Shown here in pieces: positions 18,437-26,663 of a DNA stretch of 64,000 nucleotides (its first letter is position 1; the number at the start of each line of letters is the position of its first letter). The notes under the pieces are model-generated. The model did no database searches, was not told the DNA's origin, and saw nothing but the letters and a program-made list of their open reading frames with translations. The stretch lies in contig CAYMEV010000003.1 of NCBI GenBank assembly GCA_964389675.1, positions 159,999 to 223,998 on the forward strand. Reading direction: 5' to 3'. The position numbers and the translations under genes were made by a program. This DNA comes from CAYMEV01 sp964389675 [NCBI: uncultured Candidatus Sumerlaeota bacterium]. GTDB lineage: Bacteria; CAYMEV01.

Positions 18437-19393
18437 ATGAAGTACAGAATTCCAGTTTTGATTACTATGATAACGGGCATTATTATGGTCATAAAAGAAT
18501 TCATTCCCCACAATCCCTTTGACAGAATGGATGATATACTGCAGGACTGGTATATGATCGTAGCATCATTTGCCATCATTCTCGGAGTGGAAAGCCTTCT
18601 CCATGTCCATGCCATGAAGATCTCATTCAAGAGGAAGGACTGGCAGTATTCAGTGGTCCTTATAGTGACTCTTTTCCTGATGGCATTCTGCGGGCTTTTC
18701 GGGGGTATAGAGGATAAAGAATTTTATAATCTGAAAGACGAACAGGACATTAATACTGTGCTTAATATGGACATTCAGCTTGCGGACGGCACTGTTAAGA
18801 TAAGCAGCCTGATCCCGGAAGGAACGGCTGATAAGGGAAAATTCATGTATGAAAACCAGGGCAGTATTATGCTTGATATAATAAATGAAAAGAATGTATC
18901 AGCAGTCCACCCTGAAAGGGGATATAAAATTCCGGCCCAGTACCAGGAGAAAAAGAACCAGAGCCTTCAGAAGACGCTTAAAGACCAGCAGATATTCCTG
19001 CACAGGGGGGGGCTGAAATATGCATGGATCTTCTATCTCTACGGAGGTTTCCAGTTCAGTTACAGATTCATCTATACTGCCCTGGGAAGCACCATGTTCA
19101 GCATCCTTGCTTTTTTTGTCGCATCTGCCGCCTACAGGGCTTTCAAGGCAAGGACATTTGAAGCGACCCTCCTTCTGCTTTCAGCCTTTATTGTTATGCT
19201 GGGGAGAGTGACATTCGGTGAAATGATAGCTGATATTACATCCATCAATATCCCCTTTATAACCGAGTGGCTTATTGATTATCCGAATACAGCCGGTCAG
19301 AAGGCTATCATGATAGGCATTGCGCTCGGGATCATCTCAACATCCCTGAGAGTTATCCTTGGCATAGAAAAATCCTACCTTGGTAGGGATTAA
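18437..19393 (+). CDS. Polytopic membrane protein of the DUF6754 cluster
   Basis: 318 residues with about six hydrophobic segments: three in the first 90 residues, then a soluble loop of about 110 residues (about 95-205) predicted on one side of the membrane, then about three more (FIYTALGSTMFSILAFFVAS, ATLLLLSAFIVMLG, AIMIGIALGIISTSLRVILG). I do not recognise the family. It begins 2 bp after the DUF6754 gene and ends 10 bp before the next, so the products are very likely made together and may form one complex. No catalytic motif is visible. Confidence 0.7.
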   Translation: MKYRIPVLITMITGIIMVIKEFIPHNPFDRMDDILQDWYMIVASFAIILGVESLLHVHAMKISFKRKDWQYSVVLIVTLFLMAFCGLFGGIEDKEFYNLKDEQDINTVLNMDIQLADGTVKISSLIPEGTADKGKFMYENQGSIMLDIINEKNVSAVHPERGYKIPAQYQEKKNQSLQKTLKDQQIFLHRGGLKYAWIFYLYGGFQFSYRFIYTALGSTMFSILAFFVASAAYRAFKARTFEATLLLLSAFIVMLGRVTFGEMIADITSINIPFITEWLIDYPNTAGQKAIMIGIALGIISTSLRVILGIEKSYLGRD

Positions 19394-19403
19394 GGAGGTT
19401 TAT

Positions 19404-20267
19404 ATGGATATTTTAGAAAAGATTAAGAACCTTGACAGAAGGATAATTTTCCTGATCATATTCCTGGCTGTAGCTGTTCCGATTTTAGTCCCTATAGGCC
19501 TGCCTGTAAAGCCCTCTCCCATTGTTCAGAAAGGTTATGACGCAGTTGAGGCACTTGATGAGGGATCGGTCGTGCTGGTATCCTTTGATTATGACCCGTC
19601 AGCTGAACCTGAGCTGTATCCGATGAGTGTTGCAGTGGTCAAGCACCTTATGAAGAAAAGGACAAAAATAATTACAATGGCTTTATGGCCTGCCGGTGCA
19701 AAGCTTGCAGAGGATACACTCAAAGAGTCCGTTGCCTATATGGAAGCAGAGGAAAAATATACCCCTGTATACGGTGAAGATTATGCCAATATAGGATTTA
19801 TGGCAGGAGGCCTTATTGTTATGACCTCAATAGGCAAGTCGCTTCCGAGAACATTTCCCGCGGATTTCTATAAGACCCCTGTTGAATCGCTTCCCATTAT
19901 GAAGGGTGTTGAGAACTATTCAAATATTGATATGGTCATTACCCTTTCTGCAGGAGACCCCGGTGTCCCATACTGGGTCATGGTTGCGGCAACAAGCTAT
20001 GGTAAGAGCCTGATAGGCGGATGCACAGCTGTTTCAGCGCCTCAGCTTTATCCCTATGTCCAGTCAGGCCAGCTTACATCTCTTATCGGAGGGCTAAAAG
20101 GGGCAGCTGAATATGAAACCCTGGCCAGTGTTCCTGCAAAAGCCACAAAGGGCATGGATTCTCAGTCGATTGCTCACCTTATGATAGTAATAATGATAAT
20201 TATCGGAAATATTACTTTCTTTGTTGAAAAACAGAGACTGAAAAAACTAAAGAAGAAAATAAGGTAA
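19404..20267 (+). CDS. Bitopic membrane-anchored protein of the DUF6754 cluster
   Basis: 287 residues. I start at the ATG at 19404 because AAGGAGG precedes it. One helix near the N-terminus (RIIFLIIFLAVAVPILVPIG) and one near the C-terminus (LMIVIMIIIGNITFFVE) flank about 210 residues of soluble alpha/beta sequence (DEGSVVLVSFDYDPSAEPEL, VVKHLMKKRTKIITMALWP, GENYSNIDM-type segments, SYGKSLIGGCTAVSAP). The soluble part has alternating strands and glycine turns, as in periplasmic-binding or Rossmann-like folds. The C-terminal tail is strongly basic (KKLKKKIR). No family is recognised. Position and spacing place it in the same complex as its neighbours. Confidence 0.72.
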   Translation: MDILEKIKNLDRRIIFLIIFLAVAVPILVPIGLPVKPSPIVQKGYDAVEALDEGSVVLVSFDYDPSAEPELYPMSVAVVKHLMKKRTKIITMALWPAGAKLAEDTLKESVAYMEAEEKYTPVYGEDYANIGFMAGGLIVMTSIGKSLPRTFPADFYKTPVESLPIMKGVENYSNIDMVITLSAGDPGVPYWVMVAATSYGKSLIGGCTAVSAPQLYPYVQSGQLTSLIGGLKGAAEYETLASVPAKATKGMDSQSIAHLMIVIMIIIGNITFFVEKQRLKKLKKKIR

Positions 20268-20280
20268 AGGGAGGCAGATA

Positions 20281-20994
20281 ATGGAAGCAGTAGGTATTTG
20301 GTTAGCGGCTTTTTTGACACTTTGCATATTCAGCTTTTTATATAAAGACAATCCCTTCTATAAGTTTGCAGAACACTGCTTTGTGGGTGTATCTGCCGGG
20401 TTCTGGATGGCTACCTATTATCATAATACCATAGACCCCAAGCTACTGAAGCCAATAGGGGATTTTATCTGGGAGCTTTCTAACAGCAATGTGAAGGTAC
20501 TGGCAAAAATAAACAATGAGCAGGTGGAGATCCAGGGGATAAGCCCCACATATTACTCCATCCTTCTGATCATCCCCCTTGTCTTTTCCATAATGCTTCT
20601 TATGAGGATCATTCCAAGGTTTTCATGGATGAGCAGAATGGGCATATCGCTTATGGTCGGTACAGGAGCGGGCCTTTATATTATAAATTACCTCAAATCA
20701 AATGTGGTAAGCCAGATATACAGCGCAATCGTCCCGATATTCAGCAACAGCAATGTAGGCTGGTGGGTTATCATAGGTAATTTTACACTCCTTTTCGGAA
20801 CGCTTTTCGGCCTTCTTTACTTCTTTTTCTCCAAGGCTCATAAAGGTGCTTTCGGACTGGGTGCCAAGATAGGTATCTATTTCATAATGATATCCTTCGG
20901 TGTATCATTCGGCTATACAGTTATGGCAAGGGTCAGCCTTCTCATAGGCAGGCTTGATTTTCTTATAAACACCTGGCTTGGAGGGATAATATAA
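20281..20994 (+). CDS. Polytopic membrane protein closing the DUF6754 cluster
   Basis: 237 residues with about six hydrophobic helices. Marks are VGIWLAAFLTLCIFSFLY and NPFYKFAEHCFVGVSAGFWM near the N-terminus, a short soluble loop (NSNVKVLAKINNEQVEIQGI), and the glycine-rich MGISLMVGTGAGLYIIN and AFGLGAKIGIYFIMISFGV. The Phe-Ala-Glu-His in helix 2 is an unusual polar pair within the membrane and could be functional. The family is unknown to me. It is 13 bp after the previous gene and 5 bp before pyrD. Confidence 0.72.
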   Translation: MEAVGIWLAAFLTLCIFSFLYKDNPFYKFAEHCFVGVSAGFWMATYYHNTIDPKLLKPIGDFIWELSNSNVKVLAKINNEQVEIQGISPTYYSILLIIPLVFSIMLLMRIIPRFSWMSRMGISLMVGTGAGLYIINYLKSNVVSQIYSAIVPIFSNSNVGWWVIIGNFTLLFGTLFGLLYFFFSKAHKGAFGLGAKIGIYFIMISFGVSFGYTVMARVSLLIGRLDFLINTWLGGII

Positions 20995-20999
20995 CTTTC

Positions 21000-21908
21000 A
21001 TGCCGGACCTGAGCACTGAGATATGCGGTATAAGGCTTGATAATCCATTGATACTGGCATCAGGCATACTGGGGGTCAACAGGGGATGCCTGAAGCGGGT
21101 TGAAATGGAGGGGGCTGGTGCAGTTACAATAAAGAGCATAAGCGTTGAGACCAGATCAGGCCATAACAGCCCGATAATTGTGCCATTTGATGGTGGTATG
21201 CTGAATGCTGTGGGCTATTCCAATCCGGGGCTGGAGGAAGCATACAGTGTTTTCAAGGGCCATGATGTCAATATCCCTGTATTTGCCAGTATTATAGGCC
21301 AGAAACCTGATGATTTTGCAAAGATCATTGAGAGATTTGAAGATATTGAATTCTGCGGGTATGAGATCCCTGTCTCATGCCCGCATACACCAGGATTCGG
21401 GACTATGGGGGGGCAGGACAGCCCTGATTTTATAAGGTCGGTCCTGAAGAGAATAAAGGAAATAACCTCAAGGCCGGTATTTGTGAAGATACCCCCGATT
21501 GACAGAAATATAGGGGATTATGGCAGAATGATAGAGGATGCGGGGGCATCGGGGATCACAGCTGTCAATACAGCAGGCCCGGGTATGATAATTGATATAG
21601 AATCCAGAAGGCCCTTCCTGGGATTTAAGAAGGGGGGGCTGAGCGGCCCTGCTCTCAGGCCTATAGCTGTAAGGTGTGTTTATGAGCTTTATGAAGCGGT
21701 CAAAATACCCGTTATAGGCACAGGAGGGATCACCACAGGTGAGGATGCTGTTGAAATGATAATGGCCGGTGCAAGTGCCCTGGGTATCGGCACAGCAGTA
21801 TATTTCAGGGGATTGAACGCCTTTTCCAAGATCAGGGCGGAGATCCAGGACTGGCTTTCCAGGCATGAAATAAGCGATATAAGTGCTATCAAAGGCACCG
21901 CTCATTAA
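21000..21908 (+). CDS. pyrD: Dihydroorotate dehydrogenase, class 1 (PyrD catalytic subunit)
   Basis: 302 residues, full length for class 1B. It oxidises dihydroorotate to orotate in pyrimidine synthesis using FMN. Visible are the N-terminal LDNPLILASGILG, the FMN/substrate segment NAVGYSNPGLEE, the catalytic Cys in EIPVSCPHTPGFG (class 1B uses Cys as base; class 2 uses Ser), KIPPI, AVNTAGPG and the late IGTGGITTGEDAVEMIMAGA phosphate-binding loop. No pyrK electron-transfer subunit is adjacent. It closes the membrane-protein operon, 5 bp after the last membrane gene, so it is probably co-transcribed by arrangement rather than function. Confidence 0.92.
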   Translation: MPDLSTEICGIRLDNPLILASGILGVNRGCLKRVEMEGAGAVTIKSISVETRSGHNSPIIVPFDGGMLNAVGYSNPGLEEAYSVFKGHDVNIPVFASIIGQKPDDFAKIIERFEDIEFCGYEIPVSCPHTPGFGTMGGQDSPDFIRSVLKRIKEITSRPVFVKIPPIDRNIGDYGRMIEDAGASGITAVNTAGPGMIIDIESRRPFLGFKKGGLSGPALRPIAVRCVYELYEAVKIPVIGTGGITTGEDAVEMIMAGASALGIGTAVYFRGLNAFSKIRAEIQDWLSRHEISDISAIKGTAH

Positions 21909-21947
21909 AATAAAATTGTTATTTTAAGAATATTATTCATTTTTAGA

Positions 21948-21976
21948 TTGATATTTTTGCGTTACTATGATATAAT
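21948..21976 (+). promoter_or_regulatory. Strong sigma-70-type promoter for the subtilase
   Basis: TTGATA at 21948-21953 and a perfect TATAAT at 21971-21976 are separated by 17 bp. AAGGAGGG precedes the ATG at 22006. Confidence 0.75.
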
Positions 21977-22005
21977 AAAACAAACAAAACACAAGGAGGG
22001 ATTCT

Positions 22006-25000
22006 ATGCTTTTCGGAGCTAAAGGCAAGTGGATGCCGGCAGTTATTGTGCTGGCGATGTTTTTCTGCTTCAGCTTTGCATTAACAGCAACAACTGAAGC
22101 AAACGAGGCTTACAACAGCGGGGAGAGTTATAAAGTTTCATTCGGGGAAAGGCCTCATATCGACCTGGATTCAATTCCAGAAGAGGCTTATGAGAAGGGA
22201 AGAATAAGTATCAAGTTTCAGCCTGACATCAGGCAGATGAACCTGGGCAAATTGATCAGTGCTGAAGCGCTTGATCATGTTGTCTTAAATATTGCAGAGA
22301 TTGATGCCCTTAATATGAAATATGGCGTGAAACAGTACAAGGCCATGCTTAACCGCCTTTATGATGTTTCACCTGCATCAGCCCAGTATAAGGAAAGGCA
22401 CAAAGCATGGGGGTTTGATCTCTGGTATGAACTTACACTGGATAAGGATGCAGATATCATTGATGCTGTAAAGAGCTACTCCAGCCTTTCATGCATAGCA
22501 GTCGCAGAGCCTGTCTATAAGAAGACCAGGCCTGTAGCCGATTCTGTAAAAGAGCTGAAAGCTGTGGGCAATAATACCAAGTTTGAACCTGACGATACCT
22601 ATTATTACGGCAATCAGTGGCATTATTACAACTACGGCCAGGAGATAGATGGCCAGGTCGGAACAGCAGGCTGTGACGTTGATGCCCAGAATGCATGGGA
22701 TATTGAAAAGGGCAACAGCAATGTAATAGTAGCGGTAATGGACGGCGGTATTGATTATGACCATGAGGATATTGCTGATAACATGTGGTCAGGGATAGGC
22801 CCGGACGGTACAGGTACTGTCGCTGATGACCACGGGACACATACATCAGGCACCATTTCAGCTGTCACAAATAACAGCCTTGGTGTGGCAGGGCTCGCGG
22901 GAGGAAGCGGGACAGGCGACGGCGTCAGGCTCATGAGTATTGATATATTTGACGGGAGCCACGGGCTTTCAATGTATGAGATCTATGCATACGGCGCTGA
23001 TAATAATGCATGCATATCCCAGAACAGCTGGGGCTATACTTATGCTGGATCTTATGAACAAGCCTGCCTTGACGGTATTGATTATTTTATCGCAAACGGC
23101 GGGGGAAGCGTCATGTCTGGCGGTATCGTAATATTTGCCGCTGGTAATGATGGTAGTGATGATGACTGGTATCCGGGCTACTATTCACCCTGTATGGCAG
23201 TAGCAGGGACAGACAACCAGGATGTAATGTATGATGATACAGGCATTGGCGGTGGTGCTTCAAACTACGGTACATGGGTTGAGATATCTGCACCTGCCGT
23301 AGATGTTGCAAGCACTGTTACAATGGAAAATTCTTATGGAAAATACCTGTTTTATACAGGTACTTCAATGGCATGCCCGCATGTATCCGGTGCTGCAGCT
23401 CTGATAGTATCCTATGCAGCAAGGAACGGCCTTATACTTTCAAAGACGCAGGTATGGAACATACTTGTTGATAATACTGATGATCATTACTCTGTTAATC
23501 CGTCTTATATTGGCAAGCTGGGAAGCGGAAGGCTGAATGCCTATGCAGCGCTTCAGGAAGTCCAGGGTATGATCGGTGGTGTTGAGAACCCGACCAATTT
23601 TGCCTCAAATCCTGTCTCCCAGACAGAAATAGACCTGACATGGCAGAGGAATTCAAGCAATAATTCTGTTATGGTTGTATGGAATTCAACCAATACATTC
23701 GGCACACCTGTTGACGGTACAAGCTACAGCGTTGGAAATACGATATCAGGCGGAGGGACAGTCCTCTACAGGGGAAGCCAGACCAGTTATGACCATACAG
23801 GGCTTACTCCGGGGACTGTGTATTATTATAAGGCATTTTCATATAATGGATCGAATGAATACTCTTCAGGCGTTACAACAAGTGCCGCTACTCAGTGCGG
23901 GGCTGTAAGCTCCTTCCCGTATACGCAGGATTTCAATGCATCCACAACCTGTCCTGCATGCTGGTCTGTCGTCGATAATCAGGGCAATGGCCAGGTATGG
24001 ACATTCGGGACTGTAACAAACGGCCTTTCCGGAACAACCGGAAACTATGCACTGCTGGACAGCGACGGCTACGGAAGCGGAAATACGCAGAATTCAGACC
24101 TCGTTTCACCTACATTTGATTTTACAGGCCTGACAGATGTAACACTTGAATTTACGCATTATTTCAGGCAATACGAATCAGCATCAACCGTTACCTTTGC
24201 ATACAGCACAAACAACGGTTCAAGCTGGACCCCTGTCCAGACATGGGAAGTTACTACATCCAATCCTGCTACCTTCAGCCAGGGTTTCCCGTCCCTTGCA
24301 GGCCAGTCCCAGGTCAAGTTCAAATGGAATTATACAGGTACATGGGGTTATTACTGGTGTGTTGATGATATCATTGTCAATGCAGATACCCAGTCAACCA
24401 CACATAATGTCACTCTGGTTGCAAATCCAGCCGGTATAGGGATAGTCGTATCAGGAGGCGGTGAATACCAGACTGATGCAGTTGTTAACATACATACCTA
24501 TTTTGATCAGAAGGGCTATGTCTTTGTTGAATGGAGAGGTGTGGAGGAGCAAAAGGCCATAGGGGATGAGGATTTACTTGATGATCCTTATTCACCGTCA
24601 ACCTTTTTCACAATGCCGAATACTGATGTTGCACTGGAGGCTGTCTGGGTTGAAGAAACAGGTGATTATACTCCTGCATTTATAAGCCTTGCTGAGAACT
24701 CAGTTCAGGGTATATGGAAATGGACATACAGCTCATTAAAATCAAATGATATTGATTCAAAGGGCTCCACATGGGTCAAGCTTCTTGGTGATATTACTGC
24801 ATCAAAGATGATGGCAGGCGATATATCCGGCGATGGAAATATGGAGATTGTAGCTCTGATACCGGGAATGGGCCTTTATTATTATGATATTATTGCTGAG
24901 ACATGGACAAGCATTATCGGAGATGCTGCAGGGATCACGGAATTTACCCTTGCAAAGACACAGGCAGGCGGTCCTCTTGAGGTGGTTGCATCATTTACGG

Positions 25001-25737
25001 CAAATGGAATCCAGAAATGGACATTCGGGGGATCATGGACGGCCATAAACACCATGTCAGCCGATATACTTGCTGCCGGAGACATCAACCGGGATGTAGA
25101 TGCTATTGATGAGCTCATAGTTGTATTTACAGACTATTCCGGATACTTCCTCTATGATTTTACCACATCAAGCTTTACCAATATTATAAATATCAGCCCG
25201 TCACAGGTGGCAGTTGCAGATGTAACAAATGACGGCTATAATGAACTGGTCACTGTTTTTGACGGTTTTGGCATCTATGTTGTCAGATACCTTCCTGAAA
25301 AGGGCCTTGATATGAAGAAGGCAGGAGATATGAATCCTGATTTTGACCTTATCATGGATATACCCGAGAACCATGTCTGGGTTTCCAAGGGAGGCATTCC
25401 AAAGGGATTCCAGTTCAACAGGATCACATATGCCTCGCCGGAAGAGGGCCATTATATCGGGACAGGTGATATAAACGGGACAGCCGGAGCAGAGGTTATG
25501 TTCACCTATACTGACGGCAGGACCTACTGTTATTCTTACGATGCAAAGGGATGGACAACACTTGTAATGGCCGGGTTCAAGAGAATGATCACCGGGAAGT
25601 TCACAGGCGGAGCAAAGGATGACATAATTGCATGTGAATCTTCATCTGGAAGCGTTTATCTGAGAAAGACATCCACCGGAGCATGGGAGATAATGGCGGC
25701 CAATGGCGATGCAAGCGCTATGACAGCACTTGAATAA
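22006..25737 (+). CDS. Secreted subtilisin-like serine protease (S8) with FN3, MAM-like, InlB-like and FG-GAP-like modules
   Basis: 1,243 residues. Signal peptide (about 1-32), then a pro-region of fervidolysin type (about 60-175). The S8 domain (about 200-520) has Asp246 (AVMDGGIDYDHEDI), His276 (DDHGTHTSGT), oxyanion Asn381 (FAAGNDGS) and Ser454 (YTGTSMACPHVSGAAAL), all intact. Next come an FN3-like domain (about 525-620), a jelly-roll/MAM-like domain with two Cys pairs (about 635-790), an InlB B-repeat-like segment (about 800-880; VTLVANPAGIG) and a C-terminal series of Asp-rich FG-GAP/VCBS-like repeats (AGDISGDGNMEIVALIPG). It is likely an extracellular protein-degrading enzyme feeding peptide uptake. 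It is monocistronic, with its own promoter and terminator. Confidence 0.93.
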   Translation: MLFGAKGKWMPAVIVLAMFFCFSFALTATTEANEAYNSGESYKVSFGERPHIDLDSIPEEAYEKGRISIKFQPDIRQMNLGKLISAEALDHVVLNIAEIDALNMKYGVKQYKAMLNRLYDVSPASAQYKERHKAWGFDLWYELTLDKDADIIDAVKSYSSLSCIAVAEPVYKKTRPVADSVKELKAVGNNTKFEPDDTYYYGNQWHYYNYGQEIDGQVGTAGCDVDAQNAWDIEKGNSNVIVAVMDGGIDYDHEDIADNMWSGIGPDGTGTVADDHGTHTSGTISAVTNNSLGVAGLAGGSGTGDGVRLMSIDIFDGSHGLSMYEIYAYGADNNACISQNSWGYTYAGSYEQACLDGIDYFIANGGGSVMSGGIVIFAAGNDGSDDDWYPGYYSPCMAVAGTDNQDVMYDDTGIGGGASNYGTWVEISAPAVDVASTVTMENSYGKYLFYTGTSMACPHVSGAAALIVSYAARNGLILSKTQVWNILVDNTDDHYSVNPSYIGKLGSGRLNAYAALQEVQGMIGGVENPTNFASNPVSQTEIDLTWQRNSSNNSVMVVWNSTNTFGTPVDGTSYSVGNTISGGGTVLYRGSQTSYDHTGLTPGTVYYYKAFSYNGSNEYSSGVTTSAATQCGAVSSFPYTQDFNASTTCPACWSVVDNQGNGQVWTFGTVTNGLSGTTGNYALLDSDGYGSGNTQNSDLVSPTFDFTGLTDVTLEFTHYFRQYESASTVTFAYSTNNGSSWTPVQTWEVTTSNPATFSQGFPSLAGQSQVKFKWNYTGTWGYYWCVDDIIVNADTQSTTHNVTLVANPAGIGIVVSGGGEYQTDAVVNIHTYFDQKGYVFVEWRGVEEQKAIGDEDLLDDPYSPSTFFTMPNTDVALEAVWVEETGDYTPAFISLAENSVQGIWKWTYSSLKSNDIDSKGSTWVKLLGDITASKMMAGDISGDGNMEIVALIPGMGLYYYDIIAETWTSIIGDAAGITEFTLAKTQAGGPLEVVASFTANGIQKWTFGGSWTAINTMSADILAAGDINRDVDAIDELIVVFTDYSGYFLYDFTTSSFTNIINISPSQVAVADVTNDGYNELVTVFDGFGIYVVRYLPEKGLDMKKAGDMNPDFDLIMDIPENHVWVSKGGIPKGFQFNRITYASPEEGHYIGTGDINGTAGAEVMFTYTDGRTYCYSYDAKGWTTLVMAGFKRMITGKFTGGAKDDIIACESSSGSVYLRKTSTGAWEIMAANGDASAMTALE

Positions 25738-25756
25738 ACCTGATACATATAAGAAA

Positions 25757-25787
25757 GGGCAGTGCATTTGCACTGTCCTTTTTTTTT
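25757..25787 (+). terminator. Rho-independent terminator after the subtilase
   Basis: A 9-bp stem GGGCAGTGC / GCACTGTCC (one G-U pair) with an ATTT loop at 25757-25778 is followed by nine T. Confidence 0.9.
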
Positions 25788-25862
25788 GCTGAAATAATGA
25801 TTCCATGTTAGTATGCCTCAGTTAAAAAATTTTATGAGTTTTTATGGAAGGGTACAGAGAAA

Positions 25863-26639
25863 TTGAAGAGTGATAAAAGATCTGTAATGGTCTGGCAGGC
25901 ATTCATTCTGCTATCAGCTTTTTTATTCCTGAAGACAGATGTATCAGCAGAGGATTATTATATGAGGTTTTATTCAGGCTGGGATTTCAGGATGTCTGCT
26001 GAATGGAAGGATACTGACTGCAGTGACACAACAAATACGCCCGTTTACGGATGCGGATACTCCTCTGAGGGAAAAGCCGGGGATACAGTATTATTTGACG
26101 GATTTCTCGGCTGGAGGATTAATGATGCCTTTTTCATAGAGGCTGGGTTCCTTTACAGGCCTGATACAGGCTTTGAAGGACAGGTGAATTATCCAGATGC
26201 CGGTGAAAACCAGCCAGTCAGCGCTGATATTGAGTCATTAGCAGGGGTCATCGGGATGAGTGTGGACATACCGGAGCTTCTCAATATGGGTGGGGGCAGT
26301 TTCAAGCCCTATATCTCAATTCATGCAGGCATATCAAGAAACAGGGTAAGCAATTTCTGTATGTATTTTCCTGACCTGGAGACACCTCATAATTTCATAG
26401 TGCCGGGCGGGACGGAAACAGGCCTCTGCTACAGCATGGCAGTCGGAAGCTGTTTTTTAATAAGCAGTCATATCGGGATCGATGTGGAGGCTCACTATAC
26501 CAGTTTTGGGAAAATGGCAACCCCCAGCGGTAACGGTATTATGGAAAGGGCAGGGGAGACCATTGTAATTCCTGTGAACGGCACTGAGGCAGAACTGAAG
26601 ACAGCAGGCATCAGAGCCGGGTTAAGGTATCTTTTTTAA
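25863..26639 (+). CDS. Outer-membrane beta-barrel protein
   Basis: 258 residues with a signal peptide (about 1-30; FILLSAFLFLKTDVSAED) and alternating amphipathic strands ending in LRYLF, with the terminal Phe typical of BamA substrates. It resembles small OmpA/porin-like barrels; no specific family is recognised. The start used is TTG at 25863, with a GGAAGGG upstream. The ATG at 25887 would shorten the signal's charged N-region and has no ribosome site. It lies 24 bp before the LTA-synthase-type gene and may be co-transcribed. Confidence 0.7.
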   Translation: MKSDKRSVMVWQAFILLSAFLFLKTDVSAEDYYMRFYSGWDFRMSAEWKDTDCSDTTNTPVYGCGYSSEGKAGDTVLFDGFLGWRINDAFFIEAGFLYRPDTGFEGQVNYPDAGENQPVSADIESLAGVIGMSVDIPELLNMGGGSFKPYISIHAGISRNRVSNFCMYFPDLETPHNFIVPGGTETGLCYSMAVGSCFLISSHIGIDVEAHYTSFGKMATPSGNGIMERAGETIVIPVNGTEAELKTAGIRAGLRYLF

Positions 26640-26663
26640 GAAGGCTTTTTTGAGGATAATATT

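Noticed and set aside
19380-19403. TTG at 19380 as start of the bitopic membrane protein
   Set aside because: The AAGGAGG ribosome site lies inside this extension, directly before the ATG at 19404.
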